Source: DASQMT01 sp963827335 | GTDB lineage: Bacteria > Actinomycetota > Thermoleophilia > Solirubrobacterales > Solirubrobacteraceae | Direction: 5' to 3' | NCBI GenBank assembly: GCA_963827335.1 | Contig: CAWHAP010000002.1 | Span: 62,001 to 126,000 of the forward strand | DNA: 64,000 nucleotides | Shown: piece after piece, positions 1 to 10,765 of the stretch | How positions within the stretch are numbered: the first letter of the stretch is position 1 | Layout: every line of letters starts with the position of its first letter | Notes under the pieces: model-generated | What the model saw: only the letters and a program-made list of their open reading frames with translations | What the model was told of the DNA's origin: nothing | Databases searched by the model: none | Program-made: the position numbers and the translations under genes

Positions 1-1951
1 CGACGTCCGCGCAGTCGACCGCGGGGTCGTCCTCGATCGTCACGGTCCACGTCACCACGTCGCCGAACTGGAACGGCTCGCCCGGGGCGGGCGAGGTCGT
101 CAGCGTGACCTTGGGCGTGACGTTGCCCACGGTGATGGGCACGGCGGCGGACGACGTGCGCCCGGTCCGGTCGGTCACCTTCAGCGTCGCGTCGTACACG
201 CCGTTCTCCTCGTAGGTGAACGACGGGTTCGGATCGGTGGAGTCGACGGCTCCGTCATCATCGAAGTCCCACGCGTAGGTGAACCGGTCACCGTCCGGAT
301 CCTCGGTCCCCTCGCTGGAGAACTGCACCGTGAGCGGCGCGAGCCCCTCGAGCGGGACGTTCGGATCCGGCTGCCCCGCGGCCGCGACCTTCACGATCGG
401 CGAGTGGTTCCCGCGCACGTAGTTGACCTTCGTCAGCTTCGCGTCCGGGTTCTGGGCGAAGTAGCCGTCGCCGTACTCGAGGATGTAGAGCGCGCCGTCA
501 GGGCCGAACTCCATGTCGATCGGGTTGTCGACGGCGTGGTCCCAGTCCTCCTCGTCCTTCGTCGTGTCGAACCACGAGTAGCCGAGCGGGATGTTGACCT
601 GCCGGATGTCCGCGAGCCGCCCGCCGTTCGGCTTGTTGAGGCGGAACTCCTTGACGTAGTCCCGGCTCCACTCGTAGAAGAGCGGCTGGCCGTTGTAGTA
701 CTTCGGCCACTTGAACACCGAGGGGTTGCCCTTGGCGAACTGGTACGCCGGGCCGGCCATCGGCGAGATGCCGTCGCCGTAGGCGTTCTGGAACAGCTCC
801 GGGAACAGCCCGTCGTCCTCGTACGAGTACCAGACGTCCGGCTGCGAGACCGCCGGCAGCACCCGCTGGCCGGTGTTGCGCGGCGAGTCGTTGACCGGCC
901 GGTCGCAGTTGAACGCCTCGCCGGACGTCTCGGTCGCGAAGTCGTAGTCGACGTACGGGATGTCGGGCGTCACGCAGTAGGGCCAGCCGAAGTTGGCGGG
1001 CTTGCGCACGAGCATCCAGCGGCCATGGCCGGCCGGCCCGCGCTCCGGGTCGGGATCGTGGGCGTCCGGCGAGTAGTCCGCCATGTAGACGTCGCCGTTC
1101 TTCGGGTTGACGTCGAAGCGGAACGGGTTGCGCAGGCCCATCAGGTAGATCTCGGGCCTGGTCTTCGGCGTGCCCCTGGGGAACAGGTTGCCGGCGGGGA
1201 TGTCGTAGCCGCCGTTGGCGCGCGGCCGGATGCGCAGCAGCTTGCCGCGCAGGTCGTTCGTGTTGCCGGCGGTGCGCTGGGCGTCGAACGCCGGGTTGCG
1301 GGTGGGCCGCTCGTCGATCGGGGTGTAGGAGTCCGACTCGAACGGGTTCGAGTCATCGCCCGTCGACAGGTACAGGTTGCCCTGCGGGTCGAACGCGATC
1401 TGGCCGCCGACGTGGCAGCAGATGCCGCGGTCGACCGGCACCTCGATGATCTTCTGCTCCGTGTCGAGCTGGAGCTCGCCGCGCTCGAACTTGAACCGCG
1501 ACAGGCGCAGGGCGCCCTTGAACTTGTCGAACTCCGCCTGCGTCCCGGTCGTGGGCGCGTCGCCCTCGTTGAAGATCGGCGTCGTCGGGTCGTCCTCGGG
1601 CGTGTCCCCGGGGGGCGAGTAGTAGAGGTACACCCAGTGGTTGTCCTCGAAGTTCGGGTCCAGCGCGATGCCCTGGAGGCCTTCCTCGTCGTGCTGGTAG
1701 ACGTCGACCGTGGCCGCCAGCGTGTTGAGCTGCGTGCGCGGGTTGAACAGGCGCACCTCGCCCGTGCGGGCCGTGTGCAGGACACGACGGTCCGGCAGCA
1801 CCGCGAGGCTGACCGGCTCGCCCGGCCGGTCGTTGAGCGTCACCTTCTCGAACTTGCTGACGAGCGGCGGCTCCTGATCGGACTGCGCCGCCGCGGCGGC
1901 GGGCATCCCGAAGACGGCCGCGGCGAAGCACGCGGCCATTGCCTTCCTCAT
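1..1951 (-). CDS. Secreted PQQ-type sugar dehydrogenase-like protein with PKD domain (3' end outside window)
   Basis: About 650 codons are visible, running off the window edge. The start ATG at 1951 sits behind a GGGAGG ribosome site. Residues 1-22 are a signal peptide (MRKAMAACF..., ending AAAAAQ). Residues about 30-450 look like the six-bladed glucose/sorbosone dehydrogenase fold: an early VLPDRRVLHTARTGEV strand, HVGGQIAFDPQGNLYLSTGD near residue 180, and GLRNPFRFDVNPKNGDVY near residue 270. A PKD domain follows (YAWDFDDDG near residue 562), then the start of another Ig-like domain. The family oxidises sugars at the cell surface, but many PKD-bearing members lack proof of activity, so the enzymatic role is inferred. 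It is divergent from the next gene. Confidence 0.8.
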   Translation of the reverse strand, partial: MRKAMAACFAAAVFGMPAAAAAQSDQEPPLVSKFEKVTLNDRPGEPVSLAVLPDRRVLHTARTGEVRLFNPRTQLNTLAATVDVYQHDEEGLQGIALDPNFEDNHWVYLYYSPPGDTPEDDPTTPIFNEGDAPTTGTQAEFDKFKGALRLSRFKFERGELQLDTEQKIIEVPVDRGICCHVGGQIAFDPQGNLYLSTGDDSNPFESDSYTPIDERPTRNPAFDAQRTAGNTNDLRGKLLRIRPRANGGYDIPAGNLFPRGTPKTRPEIYLMGLRNPFRFDVNPKNGDVYMADYSPDAHDPDPERGPAGHGRWMLVRKPANFGWPYCVTPDIPYVDYDFATETSGEAFNCDRPVNDSPRNTGQRVLPAVSQPDVWYSYEDDGLFPELFQNAYGDGISPMAGPAYQFAKGNPSVFKWPKYYNGQPLFYEWSRDYVKEFRLNKPNGGRLADIRQVNIPLGYSWFDTTKDEEDWDHAVDNPIDMEFGPDGALYILEYGDGYFAQNPDAKLTKVNYVRGNHSPIVKVAAAGQPDPNVPLEGLAPLTVQFSSEGTEDPDGDRFTYAWDFDDDGAVDSTDPNPSFTYEENGVYDATLKVTDRTGRTSSAAVPITVGNVTPKVTLTTSPAPGEPFQFGDVVTWTVTIEDDPAVDCADV

Positions 1952-2183
1952 ATTGATCCTCCCTCGGGGTGGCCGTTGACTCCCGATCAACATCCCTGCC
2001 GCAGGAGCGGCTCCCCCCACCCCGAATCGGGTGAAGCGCTCCGGACCGGCACTACGTCCGTCTTCCTCTCCGGTCGGGGCGGACCTTACGCGCAGCATCC
2101 GGCGAAAGGTTGATGCCCGTGCGCCAGATGTCCGGAAACCGACCGCCGCCCCCGGTCAGGGGCGCGGGCTAGTCTCCGCGCCC

Positions 2184-3125
2184 ATGAGCGATCTGGAACA
2201 GGCGGTGGAGACGGTCGTCGGACCGTGCCTCGGCGTGCGCGCGGGAGAGGACGTCGTGGTCGTCGTCGACCGCACGACCGCCGCGCTGGGCGAGGCGCTG
2301 CGCGCCGCGGCGGCGCGGCTCGGCGCCGAGCCGGTGCTCTGCGTGATGGAGCCGCGCGAGGTCGACGGCGAGGAGCCGCCGGCGGCCGTCGCCGCCGCGC
2401 TGGGCGCCGCGCGCGTGTTCATCGCGCCGACGCACCGCTCGCTCTCCCACACGCGCGCCCGCAAGGCCGCGAGCGAGGCCGGCGCGCGCGGGGCGACGCT
2501 GCCCGGTGTGACCGAGGACATGCTGGCGCGGCTGATGGCCTGCGACTTCCCGCTGATGGCCGAGCGCTCGCGCCGCGTCGCGGACCTGCTGAGCGACGCG
2601 GCCGAGGCGCGCGTCACGTGCCCGCGCGGCAGCGACTTCACCTGCGACCTCACCGGCCGCACGGGCATCGCCGACGACGGCGACCTCTCCGCGGCGGGCG
2701 CGTTCGGCAACCTGCCGTGCGGCGAGGGGTTCGTGTCGCCGCTGTCGGGCGAGGGGACGCTGTACGCGGCGACGCTCGCGAGCCTCGGCCTGCCGCCCGC
2801 GCCCGTCCGCCTCGTCGTGCGCGACGGCCGGCTCGCCGACGCCGAGGGCGAGTGGGGGGAGCGCTGGAGCGGGCTGATGGACGCCGCCGGAGCGGACGGG
2901 AGGAACCTGGCCGAGCTGGGCGTCGGCACGAACGAGCGCGCCACCCTGACCGGCAACATCCTCGAGGACGAGAAGATGCTCGGCACGGTGCACGTCGCCT
3001 TCGGCGCCAGCGCCGGGATCGGCGGCACGGTGTCCGTCCCCGTCCACCTCGACTGCCTGATCGAGGACGCGACGCTCGAGATCGGCGGGACGCGCGTGCT
3101 GGACGCCGGGCGCTTCGTGGCATGA
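2184..3125 (+). CDS. M29-like aminopeptidase family protein
   Basis: A protein of 313 residues starting at ATG 2184. The C-terminal third carries the metal-site pattern of the aminopeptidase T / M29 superfamily: LGVGTNERA, then LEDEKMLGTVHVAFG, then VPVHLDCL, in the right order and spacing. Classical M29 peptidases have about 370-410 residues, so this is a shortened member. NicX-type ring dioxygenases share this fold, so the substrate (peptide or ring compound) is open. The stop overlaps the start of the formiminotransferase gene by ATGA, which suggests co-translation. Histidine-degradation products are a possible link, by inference only. Confidence 0.7.
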   Translation: MSDLEQAVETVVGPCLGVRAGEDVVVVVDRTTAALGEALRAAAARLGAEPVLCVMEPREVDGEEPPAAVAAALGAARVFIAPTHRSLSHTRARKAASEAGARGATLPGVTEDMLARLMACDFPLMAERSRRVADLLSDAAEARVTCPRGSDFTCDLTGRTGIADDGDLSAAGAFGNLPCGEGFVSPLSGEGTLYAATLASLGLPPAPVRLVVRDGRLADAEGEWGERWSGLMDAAGADGRNLAELGVGTNERATLTGNILEDEKMLGTVHVAFGASAGIGGTVSVPVHLDCLIEDATLEIGGTRVLDAGRFVA

Positions 3126-3965
3126 CGCGGCTGATCGCCGTCCCCAACGTGTCCGAGGGGCGCGACGAGGCGGTGCTCGATGCCGTCGGCGCGGCCTTCG
3201 CCACGCACGCCGACGTGCTGCACCGCTCGGCCGACACCGACCACCATCGCGCCGTCTTCTTCCTCGCGGGCGCGCCCGGGGAGCTCCACCTCGCGCTGGC
3301 CGCCGGCGCCGCGGCCGCCGCCGAGCGGATCGACCTGCGCGACCACGATGGGCTCCACCCGCGCGTGGGCGCGCTCGACGTCGCCCCGGTGGTGTTCCTG
3401 GAGGAGGCCGAGCGCGGCGCCGCGATCGCGGAGGCGCTGCTCGCCGCCGACGCCATCGGCGCCGCGGGCGTGCCGGTCTTCCTCTACGGCGAGCTGGCCG
3501 GCGGGCGCACGCGCGCCGAGCTGCGCCGCGGCGGCCCGGAGGGGCTCGCGATGCGGGGCACCCCACCCGACTACGGCCCGCCCGCGCTGCACCCGGCGGC
3601 GGGCGCGACGCTCGTCTCGGCCCGCCCGCCGCTGATCGCCTTCAACGTCGAGCTGGAGCCGCCCGCGACGGTCGAGGACGCGCGCCGGATCGCGGCCCTG
3701 ATCCGCATGGGCGGCGAGCTCGGGCTGCCCGGCGTGCGCGCGCTCGGCCTGCATCTGGAGCGCCGGCGACGTCGTCCAGGTCTCGACGAACATCGAGGAC
3801 CACCGGGCCGTCACGGCGGCCGCCGTCCTGGCCGCCGTGGCGCGCCATCACGCGGTCCGCGGCGCCGAGCTCGTCGCGCCCGCGCCGGAGGCCGCGCTCG
3901 CCGGCTGGCCGGCGGATGTCGATCTGCGCATGCCGGCGACGATCGAGGCCCTCCTGGGGCGCTAA
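3122..3965 (+). CDS. ftcD: Glutamate formiminotransferase, frameshifted by one inserted base
   Basis: Transfers the formimino group from formiminoglutamate to tetrahydrofolate in histidine breakdown. The N-terminal part begins MTRLIAVPNVSEGRD and contains DHHRAVFFLAG and DGLHPRVGALDVAPVVF, the catalytic His region. The original frame is good to about 3757 (LGLHLE), then turns into Arg-rich nonsense. The next frame resumes at once with SAGDVVQVSTNIEDHRAV and ends at the TAA at 3963-3965. Removing one base near 3758 restores about 280 residues, the usual size of the single-domain enzyme (no cyclodeaminase domain). I read this as a sequencing insertion, but a real broken gene cannot be excluded. 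Confidence 0.8.
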
Positions 3966-3977
3966 CGTCTCAGGCCC

Positions 3978-4355
3978 ATGGCCCAGACCAAGCGCAAGCG
4001 CCGTTCCAAGCACCGGGGCAACGCCGCCGGCACCATCGAGGCCCGCGGCCGCACGGGCCGCAAGCCCGCCCCCGGCGACCAGCGCAAGCGCGGGGGCGCC
4101 GAGGACCGGCGCTTCGCCGAGCCCACGTGGGGCGGCGCCGCCATGCGCGCCGGCCTCGCGTCCGTGATGCTGTTCGTGCTGTTCATCTCCGGCATCGCCG
4201 GCACGGACCAGACGATCGCCACCGCGATCCTGCTGTCCGTCGCCGCCTTCCTGATCTACGTGCCGCTCGGCTACAAGGTCGACCGCATGTTCTGGGAGCG
4301 GCGGATGCGCAAGGCCGGCCGCCCGCTGCCGCCGAAGGCCGCCCGCAAGCGCTGA
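3978..4355 (+). CDS. Small basic membrane protein, two transmembrane helices
   Basis: A 125-residue protein of unknown function. The first 50 residues are strongly basic and disordered-looking (MAQTKRKRRSKHRGN...). Two hydrophobic segments follow, at about residues 57-74 (LASVMLFVLFISGIAG) and 78-96 (IATAILLSVAAFLIYVPLG), and the tail is basic again. By the positive-inside rule both ends would be cytoplasmic. It starts 12 bases after ftcD, and its TGA overlaps the ATG of the MBL hydrolase, so it belongs to the run leading into hisS-aspS. I do not recognise a named family. Confidence 0.7.
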   Translation: MAQTKRKRRSKHRGNAAGTIEARGRTGRKPAPGDQRKRGGAEDRRFAEPTWGGAAMRAGLASVMLFVLFISGIAGTDQTIATAILLSVAAFLIYVPLGYKVDRMFWERRMRKAGRPLPPKAARKR

Positions 4356-4990
4356 TGGACGTCCGCACCTTCACGGTCGGGGCGGTGCAGGAGAACTGCC
4401 ACATCGCGCGCCCCGACGGCGGGGGCGCGGCGATCGTGATCGACCCTGGTGACGAGGCGCCGCGCCTGCTCGAGGCGATCGCGGCGCTCGAGGTGAAGGT
4501 CGCGGCGATCCTCCTCACGCACACGCACTTCGACCACGTGGGGGCCGTCGCGCCGCTCGCGCGCGCCACGGGCGCGGAGGTCTGGTGCCCGGAGCTCGAG
4601 GTCCCCGTGCTCGCCGACATCATGCGCTACGTGCCGTGGGAGGGCTTCGGGCCGTTCGAGTCCTACGACGCCGACCACACGGTGGCCGGCGGCGAGCGGC
4701 TCGAGCTCGCCGGGCTGGAGATCGACGTCCTGTTCACGCCCGGGCACTCGCCGGGCCACGTGACCTACGCCGTGCCCGCCGAGGCGGCGATCTTCTCGGG
4801 CGACGTGCTGTTCCAGGGCTCGATCGGCCGCACCGACCTGCCCGGCGGCGACCACGCGACGCTCATGCGCACGCTCGCGACGCTCGCCGAGTCGCTGCCG
4901 GACGAGACCGTCGTGTACCCGGGCCACATGGGCGTGACGACGATCGGCCGCGAGCGCGCCACGAACCCGTTCCTGGCCCAGCTCGCGTGA
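4355..4990 (+). CDS. MBL-fold metallo-hydrolase, glyoxalase II-like
   Basis: A 211-residue single-domain metallo-beta-lactamase-fold hydrolase. The zinc-ligand signature THTHFDH is clear near residue 54. GHSPGH supplies the next His, SGDVLFQGSIGRTDLPGG the bridging Asp, and YPGHMG the last His. This set and the short length match the YcbL/glyoxalase II-like thioesterases that often sit beside hisS in actinobacteria. The exact thioester substrate is not visible. The start (ATG 4355) overlaps the upstream stop as TGATG, and its own stop overlaps the GTG of hisS, indicating one transcript. Confidence 0.85.
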   Translation: MDVRTFTVGAVQENCHIARPDGGGAAIVIDPGDEAPRLLEAIAALEVKVAAILLTHTHFDHVGAVAPLARATGAEVWCPELEVPVLADIMRYVPWEGFGPFESYDADHTVAGGERLELAGLEIDVLFTPGHSPGHVTYAVPAEAAIFSGDVLFQGSIGRTDLPGGDHATLMRTLATLAESLPDETVVYPGHMGVTTIGRERATNPFLAQLA

Positions 4991-6227
4991 GCGGCAGGAT
5001 CCAGGCACCGCGCGGCACCTACGACGTGCTGGGCGAGCAGGCGGCCGCGCGCGACGCCTTCGAGGCGACCGCGCGGCAGATCCTCGAGCGGGCGGGCTAC
5101 GCGCGCATCGAGACGCCCGCCTTCGAGGCGACCGAGCTGTTCGCCCGCGGCGTCGGCGAGTCGACCGACGTCGTGCAGAAGCAGATGTACACGCTGGAGG
5201 GCGGCGAGGGGACGAGCATCACGCTGCGGCCCGAGGGCACCGCGCCGGTCTGCCGCGCCTACCTCGAGCACGGCATGCACAAGCTGCCGCAACCCGTGAA
5301 GCTCTGGTACCTCTCGAGCTTCTTCCGCCGCGAGCGGCCGCAGAAGGGCCGCTTCCGGCAGTTCTGGCAGATCGGGACGGAGGCGATCGGGTCCGACGAC
5401 CCCGCCGTCGACGCCGAGTCGATCCTGCTGCTCGCCGAGCTGCTCGAGGCGATGGGATCGCGCGGGCTGCGGCTGCGGCTCGGCTCGCTCGGCACGCCCG
5501 GCACGCGGCGCGCCTACCGCGAGGAGCTGCAGGCGTACCTGCGCGCGCACGAGCACGCGCTGGCCGAGGAGGTCGTCGCCCGGATCGACCTCAACCCGCT
5601 GCGCGCGTTCGACTCCGACGACCGCGGCACGCAGCAGGTGATGGCCGGCGCCCCGCGCCTGCTCGAGCGGCTCGACGACGACGACCGCGAGCACTTCGCG
5701 ACCGTGCGCGCCCTGCTCGACGGCGTCGGCCAGGCCTACGAGGTCGACGACACGCTCGTGCGCGGCCTCGACTACTACACGCGCACCGTCTTCGAGTTCA
5801 CGTCCGACGCGCTCGGGGCCCAGTCCGGCGTCGGCGGCGGCGGCCGCTACGACGGGCTGATCGAGGAGATCGGCGGGCCGCACACGCCCGCGATCGGCTG
5901 GGCGAGCGGCGTCGAGCGGATCCTCATGACCGCCGGCGGCGCCCCCGCGGCCGAGCCGCCGCTCGACCTGTTCGTCGCCTACGCCCGGCCGGAGCACAAG
6001 GCCGCGGCGTTCCGGCTCGCGGCCGACGTGCGCCGGGCGGGGCGCAGCGCGAGACTCGAACTCGGGGGCCGGTCCCTGAAGGGCCAGCTCAAGCAGGCCG
6101 ACCGGGCGCAGGCCCGCTACGTTGCCATCCTCGGCGACGAGGGCACCTCGTTGAAGGACATGGAGACGGGAGAGCAGCGCACCGTGGAGCCGGACAGCGT
6201 CATGCACCACATCACGCAGGGCTTCGC

Positions 6228-6231
<4 letters not shown>
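4987..6231 (+). CDS. hisS: Histidyl-tRNA synthetase
   Basis: Class II synthetase that charges tRNA-His, 414 residues, with a GTG start overlapping the MBL stop. It starts with the expected APRGTYDVL. Motif 2 is FRRERPQKGRFRQFWQ. The two histidine-specific motifs are LVRGLDYYTRTVFEF and GGGRYDGL, and motif 3 is GWASGVERI. The C-terminal anticodon-binding domain starts at about residue 320 (LDLFVAYA). The length is normal. ATGA overlap with aspS makes a hisS-aspS pair, a common bacterial arrangement. Confidence 0.97.
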
Positions 6232-8003
<1,772 letters not shown>

Positions 8004-8032
8004 GGTCGCCACCCCAGCGGCGGGGATCGGGC

Positions 8033-8059
8033 TAAGGCCGGAGGGGCCTCGTGCCGACA
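8033..8059 (+). promoter_or_regulatory. Sigma-28/WhiG-type promoter for the thioredoxin-fold gene
   Basis: TAAGG at 8033-8037 and GCCGACAA at 8052-8059 match the -35 and -10 boxes shared by nine other sites in the window, with the same spacing. The -10 differs from GCCGATAA by one base. It ends 11 bases before the ATG at 8071. Confidence 0.55.
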
Positions 8060-8070
8060 ACGGGAGAGGA

Positions 8071-8769
8071 ATGTCACAGATCTCCCCGCCCATCCGGATC
8101 CTCCTCGTCTGCGCCGTGGCCTTCATGGCCGCGTGGATGCTGTTCCTGCGTCCCTCGACGGAGACCGGTGACCCGGCCGCCGAGGCCCCGGTCCCTGCTG
8201 CGAACGCCGCCAAGCCGGTCGACGCCGGCGGTGCGGAGGCCAACAGCGCGGCGGGCAAGGTCGTCGAGGCGGCCAACAACGCCACCGCCGCCACCGACGC
8301 CCGCGTCGAGCGCATCGCCGACGGCACCGAGACGGCCGCCGACGCCGGCGCCGCCGCCAATGCCCAGCCCGCGACCAAGGCCGCCGGGCAGCAGGCCAAG
8401 GGCGCCGAGACCGCCGCCGAGCCGGCGAAGGCGACCAAGGCCGCCACGTCCGGTCTGCCGCTCCGCGTGCTGCGGGCGATCGGCGACCGCAAGGTGGTCG
8501 TGCTCCTCTTCTGGAACCCGAAGGCCGCCGACGACCGCGCGGTCCGCAAGGCGCTCTCGGGCATCGACCGGCACGACCGCAAGGTGCTCGCCCACGCGAC
8601 GAACATCAAGCGGATCGCCGCCTACCAGCGGATCACCCGCGGGGCCGAGGTCGAGCAGTCGCCGACCGTGGTGGTCGTCGACCGCCACCGCAAGGTCCAG
8701 ACGCTCGTCGGCTACGTCGATCGCACGTCGATCGACCAGGCCGTCACCGACGCGCTCCGCAAGAAGTAG
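8071..8769 (+). CDS. Membrane-anchored thioredoxin-fold protein without CxxC
   Basis: A 232-residue protein. A single N-terminal membrane anchor covers residues about 8-24 (IRILLVCAVAFMAAWMLFL). A long Ala-rich, low-complexity linker spans about residues 30-128. The C-terminal domain looks thioredoxin-like: VVVLLFWNPKAADDRAVRKAL takes the place of the usual WCxxC helix, and QSPTVVVVDRHRKVQTLVGYV supplies the cis-Pro strand. Both redox cysteines are missing, so a disulfide reductase role is unlikely and a binding or scaffold role outside the membrane is more plausible (inferred). A sigma-28-type promoter lies directly upstream, which groups it with the pilus genes. Confidence 0.75.
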   Translation: MSQISPPIRILLVCAVAFMAAWMLFLRPSTETGDPAAEAPVPAANAAKPVDAGGAEANSAAGKVVEAANNATAATDARVERIADGTETAADAGAAANAQPATKAAGQQAKGAETAAEPAKATKAATSGLPLRVLRAIGDRKVVVLLFWNPKAADDRAVRKALSGIDRHDRKVLAHATNIKRIAAYQRITRGAEVEQSPTVVVVDRHRKVQTLVGYVDRTSIDQAVTDALRKK

Positions 8770-8794
8770 CCCCCGCCGGCCCTACACTCGGCGC

Positions 8795-10219
8795 GTGGAC
8801 GCCGAGGCCTTCGAGGAGCATCTCGCCTACCCCCAGGGGCGCGGTCACGCGCCCCCGGGCGCGTTCACCGGCAACGCCGGCGGCGCCGCCTGCGGCGACC
8901 TGGTCCGGATCGACCTGACGATCGACGGCGACCGCGTCGCGGACGCGGGCTTCGAGGCCTCGGGCTGCGGCGCCGCCGTGGCCGCGGGGTCGGCCGTCGT
9001 CGCGCTCGTGCGCGGGGCCGGCGTGCTCGACGCGGCACGGGTCGGGACCGCGGCCGTCTCGGCCGAGCTCGGCGGCCTGTCGCCGGGGAAGCTGCACGCC
9101 GCCGACCTGGCGGCCGACGCGCTCCACGTCGCGCTGGGCGCCGCGGTCGCGGCCGAGGGGGCCGTGGCCGCCGCGGCCCGCCGCACGCTCGTGGCGATGA
9201 GCGGCGGGGTCGACAGCGCGGTCGCCGCGCTGCTCGTCCGGCGCGCCGGGCGCGAGGCGGTCGCCGTCACGCTCGAGCTGTGGCGCGACGCGGCGAACGA
9301 CGCCGAGGCCTCGTGCTGCTCCGCGCACGCGGTGCGCCTCGCCCGCTCGGTCGCGCACGGCATGGGCCTGCCGCACTTCACGCTGGACCTGCGTGCGCCG
9401 TTCGCGGCCGGCGTCGTCGCGCCGTTCCTGGCCGACCATGCCGCCGGGGTGACGCCGAACCCGTGCGTGCGCTGCAACGGGGAGGTGCGGCTGGACGCGA
9501 TGCTCGCCTTCGCCGACCGGCTGGGCGCGGCCGACCTCGCCACCGGCCACTACGCGCGGGTGAGCGCGGACGGGCTGCTGCGCGTCGCCGCCGACCCGGC
9601 CAAGGACCAGAGCTACATGCTCGCCGCGCTGGCGCCGGCCTCGATCGCCCGCATGCGCTTCCCGCTCGGCGAGCTGGCCAAGCCGGAGGTGCGCGAGCTC
9701 GCGCGCGGCGCCGGCCTGCCGGTGGCCGACAAGCGCGACTCCCAGGACCTCTGCTTCCTCGCCGGGACGGGCAAGAGCGCGTTCCTCGAGCGCCACGCCG
9801 GGCTGCGCGAGCGCCCGGGCGCGATCGTCGACGCCGCCGGCCGGGCCGTCGGCCGGCATCGCGGACAGCACCTGTACACGATCGGCCAGCGCAAGGGGCT
9901 CGGCGTCGGGGCGGCCGAGGCGCCGCTCTACGTGCTCGCCAAGGACCGCGTCGCGAACACGCTCACGATCGGCACGCGGGCGGAGCTCGCGACCTGCGAC
10001 GTCGCGGTGCGCGACGCGGTGCTGCACCGGCCGGGCCACGAGGTCGACCGGGTCAAGCTGCGCTACCGCACGCGCCCGCTCGCCTGCCGGGTCGAGCCCG
10101 GCGACGCGAGCCATGTCGTGCTGCGGCTCGCCGAGCCGGTCGACGGCGCGGCGCCCGGCCAGGTCGCCTGCCTGATGCGCGGCGACGTGATCGTCGGCCA
10201 CGGCGTCATCGCGTCGTGA
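8795..10219 (+). CDS. mnmA: tRNA 2-thiouridylase MnmA fused to an N-terminal IscU/NifU-like domain
   Basis: A 474-residue protein with a GTG start at 8795 just after a TACACT -10 box. Residues about 5-115 resemble an IscU/NifU scaffold: C33 in GGAACGDL and C58 in ASGCGAA match two cluster ligands, but the third ligand position (KLHAADLAADA, A102) is Ala. Residues from about 130 are MnmA, which puts sulfur on U34 of tRNA-Glu/Gln/Lys. The PP-loop SGGVDS is at 136-141, catalytic C224 is in NPCVRCN and C320 is in DSQDLCF, and there is YTIGQRKGLG. The fusion suggests the scaffold domain delivers or holds a cluster for thiolation (inferred). The 3' end overlaps the convergent NUDIX gene by 14 bases. 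Confidence 0.92.
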   Translation: MDAEAFEEHLAYPQGRGHAPPGAFTGNAGGAACGDLVRIDLTIDGDRVADAGFEASGCGAAVAAGSAVVALVRGAGVLDAARVGTAAVSAELGGLSPGKLHAADLAADALHVALGAAVAAEGAVAAAARRTLVAMSGGVDSAVAALLVRRAGREAVAVTLELWRDAANDAEASCCSAHAVRLARSVAHGMGLPHFTLDLRAPFAAGVVAPFLADHAAGVTPNPCVRCNGEVRLDAMLAFADRLGAADLATGHYARVSADGLLRVAADPAKDQSYMLAALAPASIARMRFPLGELAKPEVRELARGAGLPVADKRDSQDLCFLAGTGKSAFLERHAGLRERPGAIVDAAGRAVGRHRGQHLYTIGQRKGLGVGAAEAPLYVLAKDRVANTLTIGTRAELATCDVAVRDAVLHRPGHEVDRVKLRYRTRPLACRVEPGDASHVVLRLAEPVDGAAPGQVACLMRGDVIVGHGVIAS

Positions 10220-10736
10220 CGAGGTGCCACGCGGCGACGGTCGCCGCGTCGGCGATCTCGCCGCGGGCGATCATGGCCTCGAACTCCGCGACCGTGAAGC
10301 GCGCGCAGCGCAGGTCCTGCTCGGTGGCCTCGGGCGCGGGCGGACCGGGTTCGAGCCCGGTCGCGAGCCACACGTCGAAGCGCTGGTCGGACATCCCGTA
10401 GGCGAAGTAGAGCGTCCCCAGGCGCTCGATGGCGCCGGCCCGCAGGCCGGTCTCCTCCACCAGCTCGCCGCGCGCCAGGTCCTCGGCCGGCGCGCCCGGC
10501 GCGTCCTCCCAGGCGCCCTGCGGCAGCTCCCAGAAACGGCGTCCCACCGGGTGGCGGTGCTGCTCGACGAGCCACACCGCTTCGCCGTCCAGCGGGACGA
10601 TCACGGCGGCGGGCGGCTTCTCGACCCAGGCGTACAGCCCGGGCGACCCGTCGGGCCGCTCGAAGCGGTCCTCGTGCAGCCGCATCCAGCGGTTCTCGTA
10701 GACCAGCCGGGACGACGTGACGCGCGGGGCGGGCAC
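10206..10736 (-). CDS. NUDIX hydrolase, ADP-ribose pyrophosphatase-like
   Basis: A 176-residue protein convergent with mnmA. The core resembles ADP-ribose/GDP-mannose pyrophosphatases: AAVIVPLDGEAVWLVEQHRHP, then ELPQG, then the Nudix helix ARGELVEETGL, then GTLYFAYGMSDQRFDVWLA. The canonical REUxEExG reads GELVEETG here, with Arg one place earlier. The metal-binding Glu residues are kept, so activity is likely. It hydrolyses a nucleoside diphosphate linked to X; the substrate is not set by sequence alone. It is divergent from alaS, the two starts being 29 bases apart. Confidence 0.85.
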   Translation of the reverse strand: MPAPRVTSSRLVYENRWMRLHEDRFERPDGSPGLYAWVEKPPAAVIVPLDGEAVWLVEQHRHPVGRRFWELPQGAWEDAPGAPAEDLARGELVEETGLRAGAIERLGTLYFAYGMSDQRFDVWLATGLEPGPPAPEATEQDLRCARFTVAEFEAMIARGEIADAATVAAWHLVTTR

Positions 10737-10765
10737 CGGCGGGCGAGTCTAGACTCGCTGGCCAC

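Noticed and set aside
404..2113. Forward open frame of 569 codons over the sugar-dehydrogenase gene
   Set aside because: Antisense to a reverse-strand gene with signal peptide, ribosome site and recognisable GSDH and PKD motifs; the forward product is Arg/Val-rich without domains.
2125..2160. GAAAGG...CAGATG upstream of the M29-like gene as another sigma-28-type promoter
   Set aside because: The -10 sequence does not match GCCGAT at the required position.
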